Positions 33,520 to 41,673 of a stretch of DNA of 64,000 bases are shown here, one piece after another; the first letter of the stretch is position 1, and the number at the start of each line of letters is the position of its first letter. The notes beneath the pieces were generated by a model that was not told where the DNA came from, ran no database searches, and was given only the letters and a program-made list of their open reading frames with translations. This DNA comes from JAPPHY01 sp965247535 (GTDB taxonomy: Bacteria > Chloroflexota > Dehalococcoidia > Lucifugimonadales > UBA2985), in the NCBI GenBank assembly GCA_965247535.1, contig OZ252018.1, forward strand, positions 62,001 through 126,000, written 5' to 3'. The position numbers and the translations under genes are program-made.

Positions 33520-34590
33520 CTAGTCGCCGTCTATGAAGCTCTCCACCATGCGCCGAGCCTCCTCGTCGGAGTACTGGATCGGTGGAGACTTCATGAAGTA
33601 GGCCGCAGGCCCCTTGAGGGTGCCGCTGATGCCCCGTTCGAGCGCCAGCTTGCAGCACCGGATTGCGTCCACAACCACGCCGGCGGAGTTGGGGCTGTCC
33701 CATACCTCCAGCTTCAGCTCCAGGTTGATGGGCACGTCGCCGAATGTGCGACCCTCCATGCGAATGTGGCACCACTTCCGGTCAGCCAGCCACGGCACGT
33801 AGTCGCTGGGGCCCACGTGTACGTTGTCCGGCCCCAGATCATAGTCCAACTGCGAGGTCACCGAGTTGGTCTTCGATATCTTCTTGGACTCAAGCCGGTC
33901 ACGCTCCAGCATGTTGTAGAAGTCTGTGTTGCCACCGAAGTTGAGCTGGTAGGTGCGCTCCAGCTTGATGCCGCGCTCCCGCATCAGGCGGGTGAGCACG
34001 CGGTGGGTGATGGTTGCGCCAAACTGCGACTTGATGTCGTCGCCGATGATGGGCAGTCCCTTCTCCTCGAAGCGCTTCTGCCAGTAGTCCTCGCGGCCGA
34101 TGAAGACCGGGATGCAGTTGATGAAGCCGCATCCGGCCGCCAGCACCTGCTCCACGTACCACTTGGTGGCCTGCTCGCTGCCCACGGGCAGGTAGTTGAT
34201 GACCACGTCGGTCTGCCTCTCCTTGAGGATGCCGACGATGTCGGCGGTGGATCCGGCGTCCTTGACGATGAGCTGCTTGAGGTACTTGCCGAGGCCGTCG
34301 TGGGTCATGCCCCGCTCAACGGGCACGTCCATGAAGGGAACGTCAGCGAACTTCACCGTGTTGTTGGGCTGGGTGAAGATGGCCTGCGACAGGTCCTTGC
34401 CCACCTTGTTGCGGTCGATGTCAAAGGCGGCGACGAAGTTGATGTCGGAAATGTGGTAGCCCCCAAGGACGGGGTGCATGAGGCCGGGGATGAAGGCGTC
34501 CTCGTCAGCCTCCTGGTACTTGTAGACCCCCTGCACCAGGGAGGAGGCGCAATTGCCCGCCCCGATTATGGCAACGTTTATCTTGGACAC
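33520..34590 (-). CDS. ino1: myo-inositol-1-phosphate synthase
   Basis: 356 aa. NAD-binding 'VAIIGAGNCASSLVQG' at the N-terminus, 'LPVGSEQATKWYVEQ', 'GDDIKSQFGATITHRVL' and 'LNFGGNTDFYNML' are hallmarks of the bacterial (Mycobacterium-type) enzyme, with the catalytic Lys residues in GDDIKSQ and 'ESKKISKTNS'. It isomerises glucose-6-phosphate to inositol-1-phosphate. First gene of the inositol-lipid operon. Confidence 0.95.
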   Translation of the reverse strand: MSKINVAIIGAGNCASSLVQGVYKYQEADEDAFIPGLMHPVLGGYHISDINFVAAFDIDRNKVGKDLSQAIFTQPNNTVKFADVPFMDVPVERGMTHDGLGKYLKQLIVKDAGSTADIVGILKERQTDVVINYLPVGSEQATKWYVEQVLAAGCGFINCIPVFIGREDYWQKRFEEKGLPIIGDDIKSQFGATITHRVLTRLMRERGIKLERTYQLNFGGNTDFYNMLERDRLESKKISKTNSVTSQLDYDLGPDNVHVGPSDYVPWLADRKWCHIRMEGRTFGDVPINLELKLEVWDSPNSAGVVVDAIRCCKLALERGISGTLKGPAAYFMKSPPIQYSDEEARRMVESFIDGD

Positions 34591-34658
34591 AGCCGTCTAC
34601 CTCTTGAACCTTAGTCTGCGTGCTCCAACCCTTGCGGGCGTGAGCCACGCGTCATAGA

Positions 34659-34687
34659 ATCTTAGCAGGTTTCCCACGCTGCCACAA
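34659..34687 (-). promoter_or_regulatory. promoter of the ino1 operon
   Basis: On the minus strand TTGTGG (34687-34682) and TAAGAT (34664-34659) are separated by 17 bp, about 70 bp before the ino1 start. The elements are partial matches to consensus. Confidence 0.5.
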
Positions 34688-34770
34688 GCCAGACTGGGCC
34701 AGGCGAGATTAGTGCAACAGTAGCCAAGGCCACTTCTCCCAGGAGGCAACTAGTAAACGTCAAGGCCGCA

Positions 34771-35625
34771 TTGGTGCCGGTGTTCATCGGTGGAGTCGTC
34801 TTGACGATTGCACTTCTCGCATGTCGTTCTCAGGTAGATATACCCCCAACCGACACACCGAAGGACGTACCGCCGGAAGTCACCGCTCAGGTAGAAGCGA
34901 CTCCAACCGATGCACCGACAGAGGTCGTGCCAACAGAGGTCGTGCCAACAGAGGTCGTGCCAACAGAGGTCGTGCCAACAGAGGTCGTGCCAACAGAGGT
35001 CGTGCCGACAGAGGTCGTGGCCGACGCCTGTGCCAAGGCCGTCGCGACGCCCTATTTCGACTTACACGTCACCACGGAGGCCACCGAGAACGGCCAGCAG
35101 TCGGACTACGCCTACGACGTAAATGTCAGCGTAGCTGGCCGGAATGCCCACATGCGACTCCAAGGGTTCATTGACAAGCCGGTGCACGCTGAGGTCATCC
35201 TGGTCGACGGCATGGCCTACAGCCGCGACGTGGGCGCGCCCTGGCGAGTTGACCCCTTGAATCCGGAAACCCCCACCATCCTCGACACCTTCGTCGGCGC
35301 CTTGCCAACCGCAACAGGCTGGTCGATTTGCCCCGTCCTCGAGGAGGCCGTGAGGGTCGGTGACGAGGTGGTGCAGGGCATGACCACCACGCACTACACC
35401 GCCAGCGACAGCTTCAAGGGCCTACCCGACGGGACGAAGGAACGCCTCATTACGACGCAGTGGGACTACTGGGTCGACGAGACCGGCCTGCTTGTACAGC
35501 TACGCCGTGTGGAAACCCGACCACCGCAGAGCCAGTGGCCCGTCACCTTCATCACTACCCAGACGACCATCATCTCCGGTGTGGGCGAGGAGAACACCAT
35601 CACGGCGCCGGCGGTGGGAGAATAA
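34771..35625 (+). CDS. lipoprotein with PTEVV repeats and LppX-like domain
   Basis: 284 aa. Hydrophobic signal segment and lipobox LLAC, then a Thr/Pro linker containing six to seven copies of PTEVV encoded by 15-bp direct repeats, then a ~190-residue domain beginning 'CAKAVATPYFDLHV' and ending 'SGVGEENTITAP'. The same ending occurs in the next gene, so they are tandem paralogues. The domain resembles LppX/LprAFG-type lipid-binding lipoproteins. Start is uncertain: TTG 34771 or GTG 34774 give a short signal peptide; AGGAGG at 34741-34746 is too far upstream for either, and no start codon sits at the right distance from it. Confidence 0.7.
   Translation: MVPVFIGGVVLTIALLACRSQVDIPPTDTPKDVPPEVTAQVEATPTDAPTEVVPTEVVPTEVVPTEVVPTEVVPTEVVPTEVVADACAKAVATPYFDLHVTTEATENGQQSDYAYDVNVSVAGRNAHMRLQGFIDKPVHAEVILVDGMAYSRDVGAPWRVDPLNPETPTILDTFVGALPTATGWSICPVLEEAVRVGDEVVQGMTTTHYTASDSFKGLPDGTKERLITTQWDYWVDETGLLVQLRRVETRPPQSQWPVTFITTQTTIISGVGEENTITAPAVGE
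34915..35025 (+). repeat. 15-bp minisatellite coding for PTEVV
   Basis: GAGGTCGTGCCAACA recurs every 15 bp from 34921, with GAGGTC at 34921, 34936, 34951, 34966, 34981, 34996 and 35011; the last copies diverge slightly. As the unit is five codons, copy-number change keeps the frame and only alters linker length. Confidence 0.9.
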
Positions 35626-35629
35626 ATGC

Positions 35630-36388
35630 ATGAACATCCGCATCGCATCGGCGCACCTACTGGGCTTGGCCACTATGGCATTGGCCTCCCTGTCCTGCAG
35701 TGCAGAGGAGCCAGCTCCCACGGCCACGCCTGCCCCGCGGGGTGGCGCTACAGAAGCCCACGCACAGGACCTCTCCCAAGCCTGCGCGAAGGCCGCGGCC
35801 TCGCCCTACTTCGACTTGGTGCGAACCGTGACCAATAAGCCGTCTGACGGCGAGACATTCGAACGCTCGGAGGCAAGACTGCAGGTAGCCGGGGCCGACT
35901 ACCACTGGACTTTGCAGTCGCATGATGGGAACGAGAACGAGGGCATCTACGTGGGGGGAGTCAACTATCGACGCGACGGTAGCCGTCCTTGGGTGGAGAG
36001 TAAGGACCCGGGTTATCAAAGCCTTGCCAATGCCTTCGGGGTGGACTTCACCGCGCAGGGCTGGTCGCTCTGCCCCCATCTTGAAGTTGCGGAGGATAAG
36101 GGGTGGGTCGCGAAGATAGGCGAGGAGAGTCTTGACGGAGTCACCACGACTGTCTACTCGACAAGCCACGACGTTGTCGCGCCCTCGCCCATGGACGCCA
36201 AATACACTATCAACGTCACGCTGCACTTCTGGGTAGACGAGACGGGACAGCTCGTGCAGTACAGGCAGGTACAGACACACCCTCATTCTCCGGCTGATAA
36301 CCATCCCGGAGTCGTCGCCACCGTCGTGACCAAGGTCTCCGGCGTGGGCGAGGAGAACACCATCACGGCCCCGACAGTGAGACAGTAG
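35630..36388 (+). CDS. LppX-like lipoprotein, paralogue of the preceding gene
   Basis: 252 aa from ATG 35630, 4 bases after the previous stop. Signal peptide with lipobox SLSC, Pro/Thr linker, then the same domain ('CAKAAASPYFDLVRTV', 'YVGGVNYRRDGSRPWVESKDPG', 'FWVDETGQLVQYRQVQTHP', 'SGVGEENTITAP'). It lacks the PTEVV repeats. Tandem duplication with strong divergence. Likely surface-exposed; ligand unknown. Confidence 0.72.
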   Translation: MNIRIASAHLLGLATMALASLSCSAEEPAPTATPAPRGGATEAHAQDLSQACAKAAASPYFDLVRTVTNKPSDGETFERSEARLQVAGADYHWTLQSHDGNENEGIYVGGVNYRRDGSRPWVESKDPGYQSLANAFGVDFTAQGWSLCPHLEVAEDKGWVAKIGEESLDGVTTTVYSTSHDVVAPSPMDAKYTINVTLHFWVDETGQLVQYRQVQTHPHSPADNHPGVVATVVTKVSGVGEENTITAPTVRQ

Positions 36389-36429
36389 CAAGAAGACAGC
36401 CGCGCCCCGCTAGGCAACCGTCACTCTCC

Positions 36430-36458
36430 TTGACACCCCCATGAGCGATAGCTATAAT
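36430..36458 (+). promoter_or_regulatory. consensus sigma-70 promoter of the yceD-rpmF operon
   Basis: TTGACA at 36430-36435 and TATAAT at 36453-36458 with exactly 17 bp between them, 40 bp before the yceD start: a full consensus match, fitting a strongly expressed ribosomal-protein operon. Confidence 0.9.
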
Positions 36459-36498
36459 CGCAATCTGTTGCAGGGGTGCGCGCCCCCGGAGAACTACC

Positions 36499-37035
36499 AT
36501 GCGATTCAACGTGGCCCAGCTGCTCAAGGAAGGCGTCGGAGCGCGCAGAAGCTATGCCATCGACGAATCCCTGGAGCCCTTGGCCGAGACCGGCACCACA
36601 CGTGTTAAGGGCAGCATCCTGGTCACGCGTATCGACAAGGGCGTGTGGGCCAGCGGCTCCATCGAGACCAACGCCTTCAGCGCATGCGCCCGCTGCCTGA
36701 CGCTAGCCGAGCACCCGGTGCGGTTTCGCATGGACGAGGAGTTCCTCCCCACGGTGACCATAGACGCCGGAACCCCGCAGGCCGTCAAGAGCGCGCAGGC
36801 AATCAGGGAGGGGCTTTTCACGCTGGACTCATACCACAGCCTTGACCTGACGGAGGCCGTCAGGCAGTATGTCATCATCAACCTGCCCATGAAGCCACTA
36901 TGCCGGCGGGACTGCGCCGGATTGTGCGCTTCCTGCGGCGTCAATCTCAACGACCACCAGTGCGGCTGCTCAGCCGGCGTGGCCTCCCGGTGGGGCCCTC
37001 TGCAGGAGCTGCTGGCAGCCGGCGGCAGGGGATGA
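36499..37035 (+). CDS. yceD: YceD/DUF177 family protein
   Basis: 178 aa. DUF177 features: 'SACARCLTLAEHPVRFRMDEEF' and the C-terminal Cys-rich 'PLCRRDCAGLCASCGVNLND'. YceD affects 23S rRNA accumulation in E. coli and is nearly always next to rpmF, as here. RBS GGAG. Translational proximity to rpmF (13 bp) suggests co-expression. Confidence 0.92.
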   Translation: MRFNVAQLLKEGVGARRSYAIDESLEPLAETGTTRVKGSILVTRIDKGVWASGSIETNAFSACARCLTLAEHPVRFRMDEEFLPTVTIDAGTPQAVKSAQAIREGLFTLDSYHSLDLTEAVRQYVIINLPMKPLCRRDCAGLCASCGVNLNDHQCGCSAGVASRWGPLQELLAAGGRG

Positions 37036-37048
37036 ACGGAGGCTAAAC

Positions 37049-37255
37049 ATGGGAGCGCTGCCTAAGAAGAAGAGGACCAGATCGCGCATAGGGCACCGCC
37101 AGGCGGCATACCGCCTGTACGTGCCACAGCTCAGCGCCTGCCCGCAGTGCCACAGCCCGCGCAGGCCGCATCGCGTGTGCGGAGTGTGCGGCTACTACAA
37201 CGGGCGTGAGGTCATTGTGAAGGAGGAGGCCGCCGGACAGGCAGCGGGCGGCTAG
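37049..37255 (+). CDS. rpmF: 50S ribosomal protein L32
   Basis: 68 aa. 'MGALPKKKRTRSRIGHRQA' start and a zinc ribbon CPQC...CGVCGYYNGREV with four cysteines, the zinc-binding (C+) form of L32. Confidence 0.96.
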   Translation: MGALPKKKRTRSRIGHRQAAYRLYVPQLSACPQCHSPRRPHRVCGVCGYYNGREVIVKEEAAGQAAGG

Positions 37256-37301
37256 CCGCCGGCTGACGGACGGGCAGTCGCCCGTACCGGCCCGCAATCG
37301 T

Positions 37302-38258
37302 ATGGCCAGCAACACTTCAGCACCAAGAGTCGCATTCCTGTTCCCCGGACAGGGTTCGCAGGCCGTGGGCATGGGCCTGGACCTCTACCGGGAGTCGCCC
37401 GCCGCCAAGGCCGTCATCGACGAGGTGGACGAGGCGCTCGGCACTTCCCTATCGCGCATCATCTTCGAGGGGCCGGATGATGAGCTCCGGCGAACGGTCA
37501 ACACGCAGCCCGGGATCATGGCGGTCAGCCTGGCCTGCTTGCGTGCAATGGAGGAGGCGCTGGGCGAGTCGCTGATGCCATCGCCGTCGCTGGTGGCCGG
37601 CCACAGCCTGGGCGAGTACACCGCGCTGGTGGCCACCGGGGCCCTGAGCGCCGCGGATGGCGTGCGCCTGGTGCGAGAGCGCGGCCGGCTGATGCAGTAC
37701 GCGGCGGAAATGTCTGAGGGCGCAATGGCCGCCATCCTCAGCATGGAAGACGCCGTCCTGGAGGAGATCTGCCGGGAGACGGACACGGAGATCTCCAACA
37801 TGAACACGCCTGACCAGACGGTTATCAGCGGAGCCAGGGCTGCCGTTGAGCGGGCAATGGAGCTGGCCAACGAGCGGGGCGCACGACGAACCGTTCCGTT
37901 GCCGGTCGCGGGAGCCTTCCACTCGCGGCTGATGCAGCCCGCGCAGGAAGGGTTGGACGCCGCGGTCGCAGGCGTCGCTCTGTCCGACACCGCGATACCC
38001 ATCGTCGCCAACTGCACCGGCTCGCCGATCTCCACCGCCGACGAGATACGGACCGAGCTCACCACCGGTCTGTGCAGCTGCGTGCGCTGGAAGGACTGCG
38101 TGCAGCACATGCTGCAGTCGGGCGTCAACGTCTTCTACGAGATAGGTCCGGGCCGAGTGCTGACCGGCACGGTCAAGCGCATGGAACCGGACGCGGAGGT
38201 ATTCAACGTTGGTGACGTGGAGGGCCTGCGGCAGCTTGCGGAGTCTCTCCGAGGCTGA
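37302..38258 (+). CDS. fabD: malonyl-CoA:ACP transacylase
   Basis: 318 aa. 'FLFPGQGSQAVGMG' start, the nucleophile motif GHSLGEY (Ser near 105), the malonyl-binding Arg in 'LVRERGRLMQ', and catalytic His in 'VAGAFHSRLM'. Loads malonyl onto ACP for fatty-acid synthesis. plsX, fabH and fabG, often found in this cluster, are missing, while acpP lies 0.6 kb downstream. Confidence 0.95.
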   Translation: MASNTSAPRVAFLFPGQGSQAVGMGLDLYRESPAAKAVIDEVDEALGTSLSRIIFEGPDDELRRTVNTQPGIMAVSLACLRAMEEALGESLMPSPSLVAGHSLGEYTALVATGALSAADGVRLVRERGRLMQYAAEMSEGAMAAILSMEDAVLEEICRETDTEISNMNTPDQTVISGARAAVERAMELANERGARRTVPLPVAGAFHSRLMQPAQEGLDAAVAGVALSDTAIPIVANCTGSPISTADEIRTELTTGLCSCVRWKDCVQHMLQSGVNVFYEIGPGRVLTGTVKRMEPDAEVFNVGDVEGLRQLAESLRG

Positions 38259-38344
38259 ATCGGCCGTTGGACAAGCGTTACCGGCGGACTGGCCACAACC
38301 GGGTTCTTTAACAATCTAGCAGGATCAGCGCGGGGTCGAGAGAG

Positions 38345-38788
38345 ATGGCGGATGACGGGTTCGTCACGGCTAGGCACAGGGCGAGGATCGCGGCATTCCA
38401 GGTCCTGTACGAGGTGGACTGCGTGAACCACCCGCTGGACGAGGTGTGCAAGCGTAACCTGGACGACGGGCGGCTTTCTAGCGAGGCTGTGACCTTTGCA
38501 GAGGGGCTTGTAGGCGGAGTCCAGGAGAACAAGGACTTCATCGACGGGGTCATCTCCTCGCTGGCTCCCATGTGGCCCGTATCGCAGCTCTCGATAGTGG
38601 ACCGCAGCCTGCTCAGGCTGGCCGTCCTTGAGCTGCTGGTGGAGAGGACGACCCCGCCAAAGGTGGTCATCAACGAGACGGTGGAGCTGGCGAAGCAGTA
38701 CGGCAGCGACGGCTCGCCAAGATTCATCAACGGGGTCCTGGGCTCGGCGGTGCGAATGAGCGAGGCCCTGGACGGAACAAACGAATAG
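38345..38788 (+). CDS. nusB: transcription antitermination factor NusB
   Basis: 147 aa all-helical RNA-binding protein. 'ARHRARIAAFQVLYEVD', 'DFIDGVISSLAPMWPVSQLSIVDRSLLRLAVLELL' and 'VVINETVELAKQYGSDGSPRFINGVLGS' are characteristic. Works with NusE at boxA in rRNA leaders. RBS GAGAGAG. Confidence 0.94.
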   Translation: MADDGFVTARHRARIAAFQVLYEVDCVNHPLDEVCKRNLDDGRLSSEAVTFAEGLVGGVQENKDFIDGVISSLAPMWPVSQLSIVDRSLLRLAVLELLVERTTPPKVVINETVELAKQYGSDGSPRFINGVLGSAVRMSEALDGTNE

Positions 38789-38818
38789 AGGCACAACAGA
38801 ACTCACAGGAGGTTCCGG

Positions 38819-39079
38819 GTGGCAACAGTTCTAGAGCGAGTACAGAAGATCGTGGCGGAGAGGCTGGGCGTAGACGAGACGGCAGTGGTGCCGGAGGCGT
38901 CGTTTACGGAGGACCTCGAGGCCGATTCGCTGGACCTGGTGGACCTCATCCTTGCCTTCCAGGACGAGTTCAGCACGGACGACAACCCGATAGAGATCTC
39001 CGACGAGGACGCGGAGTCTCTCCTGAAAGTGCAGGACGCCATCACGTACCTCACCGGCCGCGGCGTCGCCGACGAGTAG
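38819..39079 (+). CDS. acpP: acyl carrier protein
   Basis: 86 aa, acidic. The 4'-phosphopantetheine serine is in 'EADSLDLVDLI'. GTG start preceded by AGGAGG. Carries acyl chains in fatty-acid synthesis; grouped with fabD. Confidence 0.95.
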   Translation: MATVLERVQKIVAERLGVDETAVVPEASFTEDLEADSLDLVDLILAFQDEFSTDDNPIEISDEDAESLLKVQDAITYLTGRGVADE

Positions 39080-39324
39080 GGCGGCCGAGCCTCTGCCGGC
39101 CACCACCGTCATTCTGAGCGCAGCGAAGAATCCAAAGCCTCTGTCGCCTACCACCATCGCCGCTCCCGCAAAGGGGAGTCTGTGACGTTTCGCCTCTGCA
39201 CGCGTCCCGCGGAGCGGTCTACCATCCACCCCGCCGGGTGCTAGTTCCCTGCTTCCGCAGAGATGACATGTGGGGGACAAAGGAAGGCACGACGGGCAGG
39301 GGGTAGACCGTGGGAGCGCCGCCG
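39080..39324. repeat. REP-like intergenic repeat region
   Basis: No gene. Positions ~39109-39133 read GTCATTCTGAGCGCAGCGAA(GAATC), and ~39254-39271 read TTCCGCAGAGATGACATG, the two halves of a dispersed repeat (CATTCTGAGCG...GAAGAATC / CGCAGAGATGACA) seen in many bacterial genomes. The region separates the convergent acpP and proS genes. Confidence 0.6.
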
Positions 39325-41025
39325 CTAGTCGCCGGACAAGAGCGCTCGGACAGCCTCCACCACGCCATCCAGCTCCAAAGCGCTACCCTCTCCCTCATTG
39401 CGCCGCCGGACCTCCGCCGTGCCGTCGCGCAGCCCGCGAGGGCCAACCACCACTCGCACCGGCAGCCCCAGCAGGTCGGCGTCGTTGAACTTCACACCGG
39501 CAGACTCCTCGCGGTCGTCGTAAAGCGTTTCGAGGCCTGCCTCCACCAGCTGCCCGTACAGCTCTCCGGCGGCCTCAGAGACCTGCGGGTTGTCCACGTT
39601 CAGCGCCGCCAGGTACACCTGGTAGGGAGCAATCGCGGCCGGGAACACGATGCCCTTCTCGTCGTTGTTCTGTTCGATCGCGGCAGCCAGCAGGCGCCCG
39701 AGGCCTATGCCGTAGCATCCCATGATGATGGGCTTCTGCGCGCCGTCGCTGTCCAGGTAGGTGGCCTCCAGGGACTCGCTGTAGAAGGTGCCCAGCTTGA
39801 ACACGTGGCCCACCTCGATCGCCCTGCCGGCCTGCAGCGGCGAGCCGCACCGGGGGCAGGCGTGGCCTGCCTGCGCCATGGCGATGTCCGCGACCACGTC
39901 CGGCTGTATGTCGCGTGGGTAGCAGGCGTTGCGAACGTGGTAGTCGGGACGGTTGGCGCCCACGACGAAGTTGGCGCCGGTCCGTATGGAGTCGTCGGCG
40001 ACGGAGCGCATGCCCTCCAACCCAATGGACGATGCCGAGCCGGCCACCAGGCCGGCCGCCTCCACCTCCTCCGGCGAGGCCAGGCGAAGCTCGCGGCAGC
40101 CCAGGAGGCGAGTCAGCTTGATCTCGTTCACCTCCAGGTCGCCCCGTATGGTGACGAACACCACCTCGCCGTCGCAGGCGTAGAAGACGGCCTTGAGCGT
40201 CTTGGGAGCAGGGATGCCCAGGTGCACGCCCAAGTCCTCGATGGTCTTCATGCCGGGAGTGTGTATCTCTTCCAGGGGCAGCGGCTCCTCGTGCTCCAGC
40301 GGCGGCTTCACGCTTTCCGCGCGTTCCGCGTTGGCCGCGTAGTCGCAGGCGGAGCAGTGGATGAGCAGGTCCTCTCCGCTTTCGGCTGGCAGCAGGAACT
40401 CGTGGGACTCCTTGCCCCCAATGGCTCCGCTGTCCGCCTCCGCCATAACGGCGTTCAGGCCGCACCGGCGATAGATGTTGCGATAAGCCTGCACCATGGC
40501 GTCGTAGCTGCGGTCGAGCCCTTCCTCGTCGGCATCGAAGCTGTAGGCGTCTTTCATGTCGAATTCACGCACGCGGATGAGGCCGGCGCGGGGCCGGGGC
40601 TCGTCGCGGAACTTCGTCTGGATCTGGTAGAGGATCTGCGGCAGGTCGCGATAGCTGTGAACGTTGGCCTTCACCGTGAGGGTGACCACCTCTTCGTGCG
40701 TGGGGGCCATCACCAGCGAGCGCTCCCGGCGGTCCTTCAGCCCGAAGAGCGTCTGGCCCATGGCCTCCGCGCGGCCGGTGGACTCCCAAAGCTCCAGCGG
40801 ATGGAGCGCGGGCATTCGCAGCTCGTGGCTGCCCGCGGCGTCCATCTCCTGCCGGATGATGTTCTCGATCTTGCGTAGGGAGCGCCAGGCGAGCGGCATG
40901 TAGGTGTACACGCCGGAGGCCACCTGCCGGATCATGCCCGACTTCAGGAGAAGGCGATGGCTGGAGGTCTCGGCCTCCGCGGGCTCCTCCCGCAGGGTCT
41001 TGCCGAAGAAGGCGGTCATTCGCAT
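39325..41025 (-). CDS. proS: prolyl-tRNA synthetase, bacterial type with editing insert
   Basis: 566 aa. Class II core: 'LLKSGMIRQVASGVYTYMPLAWR', motif 2 'FRDEPRPRAGLIRVREFDMKDAYSF', motif 3 'GCYGIGLGRLLAAAIEQN'. The YbaK-like INS editing domain lies between motifs 2 and 3 ('TPAPKTLKAVFYACDGEVVFVTIRGD'-type region, residues ~240-400). C-terminal anticodon-binding domain complete. Charges tRNA-Pro and clears Ala-tRNA-Pro. Confidence 0.96.
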   Translation of the reverse strand: MRMTAFFGKTLREEPAEAETSSHRLLLKSGMIRQVASGVYTYMPLAWRSLRKIENIIRQEMDAAGSHELRMPALHPLELWESTGRAEAMGQTLFGLKDRRERSLVMAPTHEEVVTLTVKANVHSYRDLPQILYQIQTKFRDEPRPRAGLIRVREFDMKDAYSFDADEEGLDRSYDAMVQAYRNIYRRCGLNAVMAEADSGAIGGKESHEFLLPAESGEDLLIHCSACDYAANAERAESVKPPLEHEEPLPLEEIHTPGMKTIEDLGVHLGIPAPKTLKAVFYACDGEVVFVTIRGDLEVNEIKLTRLLGCRELRLASPEEVEAAGLVAGSASSIGLEGMRSVADDSIRTGANFVVGANRPDYHVRNACYPRDIQPDVVADIAMAQAGHACPRCGSPLQAGRAIEVGHVFKLGTFYSESLEATYLDSDGAQKPIIMGCYGIGLGRLLAAAIEQNNDEKGIVFPAAIAPYQVYLAALNVDNPQVSEAAGELYGQLVEAGLETLYDDREESAGVKFNDADLLGLPVRVVVGPRGLRDGTAEVRRRNEGEGSALELDGVVEAVRALLSGD

Positions 41026-41035
41026 TGGCTTGCCG

Positions 41036-41482
41036 CTATCGGAACAGGCCCTTCATGCGGTCGCCAAACGACTTCGACTTGAAACGCTTCAGCATCCCGG
41101 CCCACTCCGCCTCGGCATCCTCGGAACGCTTCAGGTCCTTCACGCGCTGCTTCATGATATCCAGCACGCGCTTCTCCTCGCCTGCGTCCAGCCAGAAGCC
41201 GTGCTCATTGGGGCAGAAGTCCAGCTCCAGGTCGAAGGCGCGGTAGTGGAACATCTGCATTCCGCCTTCGCACGTGGGGCAGTGAAGCTCTCCCACGTAG
41301 GAGCGGAACATCATCGAACCCTTCATATCATCGTCGTCCATCGCCCGGTCTTCGAGCCGGTCGAGCTCGTCGTACTCCAGCCACATGCCGTTGCAGCCGG
41401 AGCAACGGTCCACCTCGATGTCCTTGAATTTCTCGACGGACAGTGCGGACCGGCACCTTGGACAGACCATACTGTTTCTCAC
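41036..41482 (-). CDS. zinc-ribbon (zf-TFIIB) protein
   Basis: 148 aa. N-terminal zinc ribbon 'CPRCRSALSVEKFKDIEVDR-CSGCNGMWL' and a second Cys/His pattern 'LHCPTCEGGMQMFHYRAFDLELDFCPNEHGFWLD', i.e. two tandem zf-TFIIB-type modules, followed by a basic helical tail. GTG 41482 is preceded by GGGAGG at 6 bp and is the better start; ATG 41470 is the alternative. Function unknown; it directly precedes proS's upstream side on the same strand with 10 bp spacing. Confidence 0.8.
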   Translation of the reverse strand: MRNSMVCPRCRSALSVEKFKDIEVDRCSGCNGMWLEYDELDRLEDRAMDDDDMKGSMMFRSYVGELHCPTCEGGMQMFHYRAFDLELDFCPNEHGFWLDAGEEKRVLDIMKQRVKDLKRSEDAEAEWAGMLKRFKSKSFGDRMKGLFR

Positions 41483-41673
41483 AATCAGACCTCCCGTGTG
41501 CGGAGCGCTGCTCCGTATCCGATACTCGGCAGATTATCGCCCGCGGGCGCGGTTGTCAATGAAAGTGCGGGAGTGGTCGCGCGCGGGATGGACTGGCTCC
41601 GACGGCTCTGTATTATAATGTGCGGCGCAGGCCGAGGAAAACCTTGGCGGCGTATAGCCCGCAGGAAGGCACC
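41483..41673 (+). promoter_or_regulatory. intergenic region with -10 box of the aldo/keto reductase gene
   Basis: TATAAT at 41614-41619, about 55 bp before the start at 41674; no convincing -35. RBS AGGAAGG is just before the ATG. Confidence 0.5.

Noticed and set aside
39310..40878. Long 522-codon open frame opposite proS
   Set aside because: Mirror frame of a certain gene in GC-rich DNA; His/Val/Leu-rich low-complexity translation with no motif.
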